This document shows, piece by piece, positions 11,283 to 22,425 of a stretch of 64,000 nt of DNA. Every line of letters starts with the position of its first letter. Position 1 is the first letter of the stretch. The DNA is taken from the NCBI GenBank assembly GCA_001465935.1, contig LNKV01000003.1, positions 130,363 to 194,362 of the forward strand, written 5' to 3'. The position numbers and the translations under genes are program-made. The notes under the pieces are model-generated. The model saw only the letters and a list, made by a program, of their open reading frames with translations. It searched no databases and was not told the DNA's origin. The stretch comes from Clarireedia homoeocarpa. Taxonomy: Eukaryota > Ascomycota > Leotiomycetes > Helotiales > Rutstroemiaceae.

Positions 11283-12886
11283 TCATACACTCTTCCTACA
11301 CCCACACGCTCCACAAAACGCAACATCTCCCGCATTGACGTACAAGCCATCTTTACATGCCGAGCTGGAGCATTTCCAGGAACCGAGGACGCTTGAGGGA
11401 TGTAGGACGTGGGCACATATGATGCAGGTGAGCGTTCGTGTTTCGTTTTCAAACGAGCAGATGGGGCAAGCGGTGGGAGTGGGGGTTCTGGTCGTGCTGG
11501 GGGAGGATTTTGTGGTTGTTGCGGTGGTTTTGGCAGTTTGGGTTATGGTTGTGCCGAGGGCGGTTGGGGGCTCTACGGCGGATGGTGTTTTGGTAGAGGA
11601 TGGCTTCATTTCAGTATGTTCTTTGGTAGACTGGTCCTTTCCGATCTGTGATTCCCTCGAGGAAATGCTGCTGGGTTTCGGCTTTGTTGAATCCTTGGAT
11701 TTCACTTTCTCTTGGATCGCTTCCGACTCGGTAGTTTGCCTTGGGTCCGACTTGACCTTTGGTTTGAAATATCGCTCAATACTCTGCAGTTCGTTCATCT
11801 CCCTCTTCGCATCCTCATTATCCTTGTCTTCGTCCTCACACACCTTCACCATTCCCCTACCATTCCTATCGACAAGTCTGCTTCCATCGAGATCAAGCGC
11901 ATCATCAGGTTCGGCCTTGATGTATACGTCGTCTTCCGGACCACTTTCCGCCTCGCTATCAGTTACCAGATCTTCGTCCTTGATAGCAGGCTCCTCTTTC
12001 TTGACTTCAAACCTGGCAAGCGCAGCAGCAGCGCGTAGTTCTCTGCCCCGTGCACTATTCGCAACTCGTGGTTTGCCGAGCCCGACTTTGCCTTTCTCGA
12101 GGGCGGCTTTGGCTTCTTCGTCTTCACCCACTATGGAAAATCGTATTAGTACAGGGTCCCAAGCAGATTAACACAGAACCACCGGAGGCTCACACTTCAT
12201 CCCATTAACACCGAACTTCTTCCTGATCCTCCTCTCCTTCTGCTCCTTATACGTAATCTTTGGCTTCGCTTTCCTCTTCTTCCCGCCCCTCGATCTGAAT
12301 GTCCCACCACACAAATGCTCTGGCAACACTTCCCCCTCAGCTAGCTCATCATCCATAAATGCACCATCCTCCAACAGAACCCCCCGACCCCAAAGCCCCT
12401 CCCCGGTGTAACCTTTATCCCAGAGCCCCCTCATCTCCGCCGCATATTCATTCCTGACTTTCCAGAACGCGCCGGAATGATTCATCTGCTTGCAATGCGC
12501 AAGCTCATGCATCATGACCATCTGCACGAATTTGAAGGGGAGCCATCGGCCTGTCGAGGGCGATTTGAGAACGAGCTGGATTACTTCGCCGTTGTTGAAG
12601 TTGCGACCTGGGTAAGGATGGCATTAATTAGTATTTCTTCGCGAAGAAATAAAAATCCGAGGAAGAAGAGCAAAACCTTACCCCAGAATTCCAAATTTGG
12701 CTCGTATTCTTCTAGCGAGGCTACAGCGAGGTGGTTTTTGTTCATTATGGGGAGACATTGCGCGGCAATGCGCTCGAGGAATTCTTGCGATTGGGACTCG
12801 TCGGGACCGGGGCGGGGTTTGATGAAGACGATGTTCTTGTTAGGTTGCGTGCGTCGCGCATTGATCCTTTCCCATCCGAGAGGCAT
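11283..12886 (-). CDS. Wss1-type WLM metalloprotease for DNA-protein crosslink repair
   Basis: Encodes 488 residues in three exons on the minus strand: 12886-12682, 12607-12194 and 12130-11283. The WLM domain fills the first 220 residues and contains the zinc-protease motif HELAHCKQMNH, with ligands at His102 and His106, catalytic Glu103 and a third ligand at His112. Yeast Wss1 and metazoan SPRTN use this fold to degrade proteins covalently trapped on DNA; Wss1 also acts with SUMO and Cdc48. After a long acidic, Lys/Ser/Thr-rich linker, the C-terminus has a RanBP2-type finger (CPICSFENETRTLTCIIC) and a second Cys cluster (WKCSSSACKDG, then FCGACGCRK), so it may carry two zinc modules. Yeast Wss1 is only 269 residues; the longer linker and tail look like the filamentous-fungal form. 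An FAKVELVW-type SUMO or Cdc48 motif could not be defined with certainty. Confidence 0.92.
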
Positions 12887-13785
12887 TTTGAACTAGAGAT
12901 GCGGGTGTCAACGGTGGTAATAGCTGTTTGGGAACAGTTGGTGAAAGAGAGACTGTCATCGTTGCAGTTATGGTGGCGCCGCCCAAAGAATCGATAATCG
13001 ATAATCGATAAGGAAATGAGGACGCGATTTCAGTTCGCGCTGTCACGTGTTTGGTATTTAGCTTACATAATGCATCAGCAATGTTTCGCGCCTGCGGCAC
13101 ATCGATGAAGCCTCAATGCCTTAGATCCCGTTTTAATAAACCTCAGATGGGTAAGAAAATACAGTCAAAGCATGGAGCGAGAGACACAGAAATTCGAGGT
13201 GATCCTGGTGAAATCTTTCACTCCCCGAAAGGGCCCAAACGCTTCGGGAACATGGCGTGCATAGGAAGCTTTGTCAAGCTTTCCTCAATTGCATGCGTAT
13301 GCGCATCCACAGTAGTGATGCTCGTGAGTATATCGGCGCCAAACGGATCGAGGTTTCGGCAAGTTTATCCGCTGACCTGGCAATTCAAGGAAGACTACCT
13401 GTCGTGCCTGTGCGCGACATGGAGTTTAGCAGTGTGAGAGAAGTCTAGCATTCATTGCTGTTAGATCATTCTTCGACCGGCACTGTCTTCGGCATTTGTA
13501 GAATGGGTGTGATTGGACAAGGTCTCTTACGTTTCTTTGGGTCAGAAGGAGTCTCACTTCGTGACCGGCATATAGAGAGCGATTGCTTCACGACTTCGAT
13601 TACGGTTGTAACGGCTTCGGTGGGGACAATCCACCTTGTTTGGATATTTTTATACAGCTTCTGTAGCCCCATTTCTTAAAAGCCATTTCTCATCACAGCA
13701 TACTCTAGACTTTTCTGACTACTTGCCTTTGTACCTTTCGTCCTGTACATTCTTCATACATTGCATATATCGTCATTATATCATA
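12887..13785. other. Divergent intergenic region, no supported gene
   Basis: It lies between the starts of the Wss1-like gene (-) and the FAD monooxygenase (+). A short tandem ATCGATA repeat at about 12990-13009 was seen. Open frames at 13051-13679 have no splice pattern or domain. Confidence 0.5.
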
Positions 13786-15313
13786 ATGACTTCTACCGAA
13801 CAACCCAAGAAGCCTTTCCATATAGCTGTAATTGGTGTGTCTATATAGCTCCCTAATCTCCTCTACTAGCTATCTCTAACTATGACTAGGAGGTGGAGTT
13901 GGTGGCCTCTGCATGGGGATCGGATTGTTGCATCAGAAAATCTCATGCACAATCTATGAATCCGCCCCCGCGTTTGCTGAGATTGTACCAATCCCCTCAA
14001 ATCTTCTAGCATCCAGTAATATTAATAATCCATAGGGCGCCGGTGTTTCATTCGGACCAAACTCCATCCGAGCAATGGCTCTGATTGACCCAGCAATCAA
14101 GAAAGGATTTGAAATTTGCGCCACAGGCAATGCATACCCCGATAAGAAGGACGTCTGGTTTGACTTTCGTATGGGTATGGCGGAAGAGGGATGGAATGAA
14201 CACGAAGGAAAGAAGCCTCCAGCGAAGGAGGGAGAGCATATTGCAAAAGTCATTGCTGCGCCAGTGGGGCAAGCATCGGTGCACCGAGCCCATTTCCTGG
14301 ATGAGTTGGTGAAATTGATTCCAGATGAAAATGCTCAATTTGGGAAAAGGCTGCAAGACGTTGAAGAGAAGGGAGACAGGCTGCAGCTCACTTTCTGCGA
14401 TGGGACATCAGCCGAAGCCGATGCCGTTATTGGTTGTGATGGCGTGAAATCCAGAACGAGACACATTGTTTTGGGCGGAAATCATCCTGCAACTCTTCCG
14501 AAATTCACTGGTAAATATGCCTACCGAGGCTTGATCCCAATGAAGAAAGCGGTTCAGGTTGTTGGTGATGAGTTGGCTAGGAACAGCCAAATGTACTTGG
14601 GTCATCACGGACACGTAGGAATCACTTCCTCGCTCATCCCAGACTTCCAGCTAATCTCACTTAGGTTTTGACTTTCCCAATCGAAAAGGGAGAAACGATG
14701 AACGTGGTTGCCTTCCAGACAAAGAAAGACGGAAAATGGGACAACGAGAAATGGGTTCTCCCGATGAAGGAGTCCGACATGTTCGAAGACTTCAAAAGCT
14801 GGGGAAAAGACGTCAAACATATCCTTTCTGTACGCTCTCCTCATATAATCTTTCACCCTCCCATCATACTAACATCTCCCTCCCAAGCTTATGCAACAAC
14901 CCGACGTCTGGGCGCTCTTCGACCACCCCCCAGCACCCACCTACTACAAACAACGCATCGTGCTCCTCGGCGACGCCGCACACGCATCTACTCCGCATCA
15001 AGGCGCCGGCGCCGGCCAAGCCATCGAAGATTCATTTGTGCTATCGAACCTACTAGGCGATATCTCCGACGCGCAAGATCTCGAAAAAGTATTCCATGCG
15101 TACGATGCAGTGCGCAGGCCGCGCAGTCAAAAAGTCGTCACGACGAGCAGAGATGCGGCGGCTATCTACGAGTTTGAGAATGAGGAGTTGGGTATGGATT
15201 TGCAGAAAATTAGAGAGAGGTTGGAGCGGAGGTTTAGGTGGATCTGGGGAGAGGATTTGCCGGCGCAGTTGGAGAGGGCGAGGGAGATTATTAGGGGAAA
15301 GGTGGAGTGTTGA
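13786..15313 (+). CDS. FAD-dependent aromatic-ring monooxygenase, salicylate hydroxylase-like
   Basis: Encodes 437 residues in five exons: 13786-13834, 13890-13984, 14036-14614, 14665-14829 and 14888-15313. The three signatures of class A flavin monooxygenases are present: the FAD-binding GxGxxG near residue 17 (AVIGGGVGGLCMGIGL), the DG motif AVIGCDGVKSRTR, and the GD motif VLLGDAAHASTPHQGAGAG. Relatives use NAD(P)H and oxygen to hydroxylate or decarboxylate phenolic acids such as salicylate; which substrate this one uses cannot be told. Intron 2 has a weak donor (GTACCA) but gives the conserved GAGVSFGPN continuation, so it is kept. No signal peptide or membrane segment is visible. Neighbours are housekeeping genes, so it is not in an obvious catabolic or secondary-metabolite cluster. 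Confidence 0.92.
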
Positions 15314-15611
15314 TGCGGAGGGTGAGGGTTAATGAGAGGTGGTATAGGTAATGAATAGATGGACGGGATTGTGTGGTATTTTGATATCTCATTCAACTTG
15401 GCTTAATTATGTACCTACTTTTCTTGTATATTATAATGACTAGAAGTGTCTCCCGGTACAATACCAAGCATCTCCCTGCTCATCCCTCCCCAACACGAAT
15501 GGAGTAGTGGCAGAATTAACATACCAAATGACTTCTAGGTTATGCGACCAAGCGAACTGACCATGTCCATAATCAATACATTGCCGACACTCTATCCTAC
15601 TAGTGCGATTT

Positions 15612-18600
15612 TCAGAAACCTCCAGCCAAATCCCCAATCATAAGCCTCTGATATTTCTCCACACATTCACCAATCCTAACCAACACTCCCGCAGCCAGCA
15701 TTCTCCTCTTCTCATCCTCTTCACTCCCGCCCGCTAGCCCCCCAAAAACTCCCTCCACCCACTCCCTGGTCTCCACCAGCTCCCTCCCATGCCTCTCCGC
15801 CAAACCCCTCAAATCCCCCTCATTCATCTCCAAGATCGTCATAAAAGCAAACAGCAGTCCCTCCTGCACACTCGAGTCACCCCTCGCCTGGCCCCTCAAA
15901 CTAAGACACAAATCCCAGAACTCGCTCGTCATCTGCGGCAGACTGAGCGTCGAGGGTCCCGACGCATGCAACATCAAAGCGAGGGTTTTGAGAAACAAAG
16001 AGAGTAAGTACGGTTGGAAAGTGATGTTGGATGCTGATGTGGAACCGTAGGCTTTGAGGTGCACGAAGAAGCGGCCGGTAAGGGGGAAGAAGAAGGACTG
16101 TGAGAGTATGCTGGCGAGGGTGTTGGGGATGGGCTTCTTGCGGGCCTTTTCGACAGCGAGACGGGAGGAGAAGGTGCGCACTTTGAGGATGTTGGGGCCG
16201 GTTAGTGTGTCTGCGGCGGAGGTGGCGAGGGGGGCGAGCATGGTGTTTTGGAGGGTTTCGGAGAGAGTTTCGACGGGATTAGGGAGAGAATTTGGTTTGG
16301 TAGATGATGGCTTGATGGTTTTTGCGTTTTGGGTGTTTGTTGTGTAATATTTGTGCATGGCTTCAGGGAGCATCTTCGATGGGAAAGATGTAGGTGTATT
16401 TTCGATAACGTTTTTATCTTCCGAACCATGTCCCCCAAGTTCCCGGGCTCCAAGTCCGAGAGTCGTAAGGATCGACGCGCGTTGAGATATCGAATAATCA
16501 CCATCGAAGAATGTCTTCGAAAACCATGGTCCCATCTTCTCGGGAAGCGCAATAAGTATGGCGATCATGCCTTGTTGTCGCAGGCTTTGGAAGTTTTCAA
16601 TCTCGTACTTATCTTGGAGGCCAACGAGAAGTGTGGCTATTTCTTCGGCATGGGAACTCACTTCCGTCCCGAAATTCGCTTTTCTTCGTATCAAGGAGGG
16701 TGCAGTCATCAAAGCTAGTTTCTGACGATCGTAGTTATCGGTGTCTCGGAGATATGTGATGAGATCACGAATGTAGACTGGAGCTGTTGGCTTGTTCCTT
16801 GTGATGAGAGTTGGATCCTCATCGGAATCCTCTGCATCGGAGTCTGGTTTGGCATACGGCGTAAGTCCGTCGTCTGATGATACTTCATCGTCATCTTCAA
16901 TCTCTTCGATTGAGAGTACCTTTGTGCTACCTTGTGTAGATTTTGGTTTTGTGGCAGGTTTGCTGGTAGTGTGTCTTGCTGGTTTTGGTGACTTTGGCAC
17001 AAATTTCGACCTGAGAGGCTCAAGGCTGCCAATCGTGTCTTTCACGTCCACCAAGCTCTTGTACCATTTGGCTTCGGAGGTTTTAGTTTCTTCCATCTTG
17101 AAATCCATAACTTTGTCTCCTTTATCGACCAAACTCGATAAAGCTTCTCCAACAACCATTCCTAAGAATCGTGCTCTAAGTGAAGATGCAGATAATCTAT
17201 TTGAGACTACACTCAAGTGAGTCCCAGTTCTCATGATTATCGTGAATCGAAGTGGTGCCATCCTATGAACAAATCCCGCCGATAAAAGAAGAACTTGAGC
17301 ATGAACTACAGAGCAGATTAGTATGGACTACTCATTGAATCACTGAATAATCATACCTTCTTGCTGGAGGGTAGGAGCATGCCTGATGTACAATTGATCC
17401 CCGAATTGACTCAAACTCTTTTCCAATATCACTTCAATATCTTTTTTGTTCTTGGAAAGTGCTGCTATAACTGCACGCCTAATAGCTATGCCTTCACCTA
17501 TGCCAGCACCCGAAGAGTTCGTCAGCCATGAGATAAGATGGTTTTTCCGTGTCTCGTCACCGGCGACCAGTAGATCAAGGAGCTTGGCTGCAGCAGATAC
17601 AACAGGTGTATTGGCTTGCCACCATTTGGAATCATCCTCGGATGTGATATCCAGTGATAAGTTATCTCGTGACAATATCTTCAGGAAGGTATATAGCAAG
17701 CTACGCTGTTCAAGGCTTGGAAGGTGGGAAAAAATATTAAGAAACTGGCTAATATCTGCCTCTTGTTGCAGAATCATCGAATCCAAGAGTTCTTTGGCAA
17801 TATTATCTAATTGGCCATTAGTTACAGACTCGTTTCTTCTTAGGAGAACCCGTCCTCACCAGGATGCCCAAGGCGCAACGCTTTCCCAAGTAGTTCGCTA
17901 CAGCATTTCCATGCTTGTTCAGAGTCGGTCCCTAGAGCTCTTCCCCAAAAGGTTACATTTTGGCCTAGCCATCGGCTGTAAGAACCGCTGTCAGCGACCC
18001 AATATCTTTCGTTGGGCTCATTGCTGAGTTCATTAGTAATAGCTTCTGCTTCAGCCGCAATTCCAACAATTTTCCCGCTTCCTACCAAGTTCAAGCACTC
18101 CTGCCATAAAGCCTTTTGCCTACCAGGCGCGGCGGATGCCCTTCGGATTGTCTTCCAGAGCCTCTCGATGGTGGTGTTTCCTTTGAGAACCTCAGAACAA
18201 AGTTGTAATAGAATTCTGAGATTTTGCAAGATATTCGGACCTAGGAGATGTTAGACAGGTAGCAGTAGCAACCTCCACCAATTTAGCCAGTTGCATTGAT
18301 CGGATTCGAACTCACCGCCTATCCTCTTCTTGCTTTCTTTTGACTGCTGGATGAGTTGTTTTAAGCCTAGTAATATCGCATTAAGACCTGTGATACTTCG
18401 TACGGAGCTCAACAGTAGTTCGAGCTCTTGAGAATTTCGAGATACTTTGTTCTTTTTCGGCGCATTCGCATCCCCATAAAGAATGCTCCAATAATTAGGT
18501 ATCACCTCAGATACAAGAACATGGACAAGCTGAGCAGCTAAGGGCCCAGGAGTAGTAATTCTAAAAGTTTTATCTTCATCAAGAAATGCTAGACTCATAC

Positions 18601-18796
18601 TCAGATCATCAAAACTAGGCTGATTGCGTAGTATCTCGAGGGCATCGCCAGCGGTACGTATTTGGCTGGGCTGCACATGAGCCTCATTTTGAGGTGCGGG
18701 TAGTGGTGATGGTGTTGAAGCTTCCAGAAGAGCATCTTCTTCCTTTTGCTCTTGCTTTTTGTAGGTTATACTCACAGGTGTAAGTAAGCCATCCAT
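15612..18796 (-). CDS. Telomere length regulation protein Tel2 (TTT complex)
   Basis: Encodes 1001 residues in four exons on the minus strand: 18796-18316, 18240-17860, 17806-17357 and 17305-15612. It is an all-helical repeat protein whose conserved Tel2 core is at about residues 630-740 (YIRDLITYLRDTDNYDRQKL, then LALMTAPSLIRRKANFGTEV). Tel2 works with Tti1 and Tti2 as a chaperone adaptor that lets Hsp90 mature the PI3K-like kinases (Tor, Tel1/ATM, Mec1/ATR, Tra1). An acidic linker just before the core (residues about 595-625) contains several SD/SE clusters likely to be CK2 sites, as known in mammals and yeast for recruiting the R2TP complex; here this is inference. The ATG at 18796 was preferred over an in-frame one at 18937, since the intervening 47 residues look like untranslated sequence. 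It is divergent with Uba3, 261 bases away. Confidence 0.92.
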
Positions 18797-19057
18797 AGCT
18801 ATACCGGAATTTGTATGATTTTTGATGGTTTTCCCATAGTTCCTGGAAGATTTAAGTTGTATTTCTGAACTGAAGCAAAGGTGCCTACAAAGAATGGCGT
18901 CTGACGCGTCTATGATAGCGCCTATTTGTTGCGCCACTACAGCTCCTGCAGGCCGATAAGAGGGCCTCCATCACCAACATTTACTGTCATCGGTATATCT
19001 CCCCATACTCCTCTCCAGCTCCCAGATTCAAGCTTAGTTGTTTCTCATTACGACACA
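18797..19057. promoter_or_regulatory. Shared divergent promoter of Tel2 and Uba3
   Basis: Only 261 bases separate the two start codons, so both promoters must lie in or overlap this interval. No specific factor site is claimed. Confidence 0.5.
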
Positions 19058-20635
19058 ATGATATCTTCAGATGCTTCAGCTCCGTCGCGATGGTATGTAC
19101 GGCATTGTCTCTCCTATGAATTGTATATAGCTAACTCTACAAAGGTCCTATCTGGACAGTATCCGTCGGAACCCAGGACCTTTTACGACAGAAGAGTTCA
19201 ATGGCAGTGAGGAGGCCGCAGGCTTTATTGATGGCATGAAAATACTGTAGGGTCGAATTTTCCGCAGCCGAAGCTTTTGCTAACATATTCTATAGGGTGA
19301 TGTTAGTTGCCTAAAGAAATCCAAATTTGCTCACTATGTTAATTAATAACTGGGTAGCGGCGCTGGAGGTCTTGGGTGCGAGATCTTGAAGAATCTGGCT
19401 CTCTCAGGATTCAAGACTATACATGTAATAGATATGGGTAAGTTGCATTGCAAACTCGAAGCCATTCATTCTAACAGTGTCTATTAGATACCATCGATGT
19501 GTCTAACCTCAATCGACAGTTTTTGTTCCGTCATAGCGATGTTGGGAAATCGAAAGCCGAAGTAGCTGCTAAGTTCGTAGAGAAACGAGTGAAGGGTGTC
19601 ACCATCGTACCACACAATTGCAAAATCCAAGACAAGGATGAGGAATTTTATATGCAGTTCGCTATTGTGGTTTGCGGGTTGGACAGTATTGAAGCTAGGC
19701 GATGGATCAACTCGACCTTAGTTGATATGGTAGATGAGGACAACCCAGAAACTCTTAAGCCATTGATTGATGGAGGCACTGAAGGTTTGAGGAATTGATC
19801 ATTAGAACATGGATCCGTGATTAACAGACAATTAGGTTTCAAGGGACAGTCTCGTGTTATCTTCCCTACTATAACTTCTTGCATTGAATGCCAACTCGAC
19901 ATGCATGCGCCTCGAGCTGCTGTCCCTCTCTGCACCCTTGCAACTATCCCGCGTCAACCCGAACATTGTATAGAATGGGCCCATATCATGGCATGGGAGC
20001 AAGAGAAACCATTCCCTAAACTAGATAATGATGACCCAGAGCACATCACCTGGCTATACAAGAAAGCCCTGGCACGAGCGGAGGAGTTCAAGATTTCTGG
20101 GGTTACCTATTCTTTAACTCAAGGAGTTGTCAAGAATATTATCCCTGCAATTGCTTCTACGAACGCAATTATCGCTGCTAGTTGTTGCAATGAAGCTTTC
20201 AAGATCGCAACATCTACAAATCCATCACTTGGTGCCGAGGAGAACTATATGATGTATAGCGGAAACGACAGCATCTATACTTACACGTTCAAACACGAGA
20301 AGAAAGATGATTGTCCCGTATGCGGAAACCTAGCTCGGAGCTTGAGTATTGATCCCAATATCACTCTCCAAGAATTCATTGATTCTTTGGCAGCTAGACC
20401 GGAAGCGCAGCTCAAGAAGCCGTCGATTCGTTCTGCAGAGAACAAATCATTATATATGCAAAGTCCGGAAAGCTTGCGAGTCAAGACAGAACACAATCTG
20501 ACGAAGAAGATGGGAGATTTAGTAGGAGCTGGAGATGAGATTGCGGTTACGGATCCTTCTCTGGGCTCGGTAATGTTTAAGTACAGAGTGAACTTCTCCA
20601 AAGATTTCGAGGCTACGGCAGCGAAGGAGAATTGA
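19058..20635 (+). CDS. NEDD8-activating enzyme E1 catalytic subunit Uba3
   Basis: Encodes 439 residues in six exons: 19058-19092, 19145-19246, 19296-19301, 19358-19437, 19488-19784 and 19836-20635. Uba3 pairs with Ula1 to adenylate NEDD8/Rub1 and pass it to Ubc12 for cullin neddylation. Visible landmarks are the ATP-binding loop [12 protein letters not shown] with [17 protein letters not shown], the zinc-binding pair IECQ and later CPVCGN, and the catalytic Cys in [16 protein letters not shown], followed by the HIEW-like CIEWA segment. The C-terminal 90 residues fit the ubiquitin-fold domain that binds Ubc12. Exon 3 is only 6 nt and supplies the end of the first beta strand (Leu-Val-Ile). Skipping it would stay in frame and lose two residues. 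Length is normal for Uba3. Confidence 0.95.
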
Positions 20636-20898
20636 TCTTCTTGCGTCCTGGAACGATAATGATTGATGAGCAAAATTGAAGCAATTTAGCGCCTTGTGGT
20701 TTAGAGAAGTTCTTACATGTTACATAGTCACAAATGGAGTTGCAAAGCTGAAAATGGATTTCATAAAGTAATATGCTTCAGTCTTGATAGAAAAGAAGCT
20801 CTAGATGACCCAATCCACCTTTTGATGAGCCCACCAACGCCAGACCCTAACTCCGCCGATGCATATTGTTGATATTATCTTCGCTCCACATACATTCA

Positions 20899-22102
20899 TT
20901 ATCTCGCCATGTTTTCCAGATTCTTCTTCAGTGCCTGACACTTTATTTTCAGTGTCTTGACTGACTCCAAAAATAGCTCGTCACTGTCCCATTGTCCTAA
21001 GCTCTCTACGGAGAAGATAAAGTGATCTCTCACTCTTCCCAACTTAACTTTGCCCTCGAACTCTGGATGCCTCAAGCATTCTCTGCTGACTGTGTCCCTC
21101 ATTGCGTTCTCTACAACTGCCTTCTTCTCGCCTTCATGTCCCTCGTAACCGCTGCCTTGCCTTTGCGCCTCCTCTGCAGATACCTTCTTCAAGCCAATAA
21201 CTCCCTTTGGAAAGCATTTTGCGAATTTCTCGGCATCCTTGCCCAGTATCGGTCGCGTAATGTCAATCACTGGCAGCAGTCGGTACGATGCCGTAGCAAC
21301 AGGCGAAAACTTTGCATGATCCCTACCCACACCCTTGATCGCATGCATATCGATATCGATACATTGCCCTGGCCTCAGTTTTGCGATCAATATGTCGGGA
21401 TTAGGACTTTTGATCGCATCTTCTCCACTAAAGTATTCGCTTTGTCGCCCAAAAGGGTTGAATACGATATCCTTTGCATATACATGTGCATTGTGGTACA
21501 GTTTTGTTGGATCTTTTTCGCCTCTCTCAGCATCTTTATTCCTCGTGCACTCGACTTTGAGGGATAATTGGATCGTGTTGTGATCGAAGGAGGAATGGAA
21601 ACGTTCGTCATCCGCTGTATCTTCGTCCGGTTTTTTGAACCATTTCAGGAAATCCAACAGTCCTCTCTTTCCACCTTTGAGAGGAACCAGACCGAGACGT
21701 GCACAAAGAACTTCATCCTGAATTACAGATGTGTTGTTCTTAACAAAGCAGTATTCGATCGCAACGGTAGGAATTTCGGCGATCAGGATTCGGCGGAAGG
21801 CGTTTGCGACAGCCGCATCGATTCCAATGAGAGAAAAGGACGCTAGAAGCGGTTCATTGTGATGGAATTGTACTTGGAAGCTTTCTTGAAATCTGCTCTT
21901 TTCCCAAGAGTGATCTTCGTTTGGCCAATGACCTGGGAAATCATTGGAGGAAATATTTGTGACGGTTTCTGCGTTGACTCCTACAATCTGCGAAGCATTA
22001 GAGTGAGTTCGACCGAGCAGGATAGGAATAGTATACCTTTCTGGCATGTAACTCTTCTGCAGTCCACTCCCTAGGGGGTTGTACTGGTGGTAAAGGTGCC
22101 AT
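20899..22102 (-). CDS. RNA polymerase I and III subunit AC40 (Rpc40/RPAC1)
   Basis: Encodes 384 residues in two exons on the minus strand: 22102-22037 and 21987-20899, joined in phase 0 at the junction KIVGVNAETVTN. It is the alpha-like subunit shared by RNA polymerases I and III, which pairs with AC19 as the bacterial alpha homodimer does. The family signature AFRRILIAEIPTVAIEYCFV lies at residues about 85-105, followed by SVIQDEVLCARLGLVPL. Further landmarks are KDIVFNPFG and PNPDILIAKLRPGQ. The protein is about 40 residues longer than yeast AC40, mostly in a Lys/Glu-rich insert near residue 310. The gene converges on Uba3 and is divergent from the complex I 49-kDa gene. Confidence 0.95.
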
Positions 22103-22425
22103 TTCGTATGATATTTGAAGCAATTGATCGCGGGGTCTTTTGCTCAGTCGCAAAGCATCAGAAAGTTCAAAAAAATAATTTTTGAGATAGTCGGCATGAA
22201 AAGATCCGGTTCCGACCCCTGTCAGTCGTACCGACCAATCAGAATCATGGCAATAAATAAAGCTAAACAAGAGATTCGAGCTAAAGTGGAAGTCATGAAC
22301 ATCATCTAGATAGTTTGAAGAGGCAAACCTGTGTCTAGCCCTTGGCCTCCACTCTCCACTCTCTAGTCTTTCTAACATAGCATTGAGATCTGGGATAGAA
22401 TCCAGAACTCCTCGCTGTGTCTATA
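22103..22425. promoter_or_regulatory. Shared divergent promoter of AC40 and the complex I 49-kDa gene
   Basis: Start codons are 323 bases apart. The interval contains a CCAAT box at 22236-22240 (accgaCCAATca), a plausible Hap-complex site. Everything else is unresolved. Confidence 0.45.

Noticed and set aside
18303..18320. tRNA T-loop-like GGATTCGAACTC
   Set aside because: It lies at the end of Tel2 exon 1 and in its intron; no acceptor stem or anticodon arm is present.
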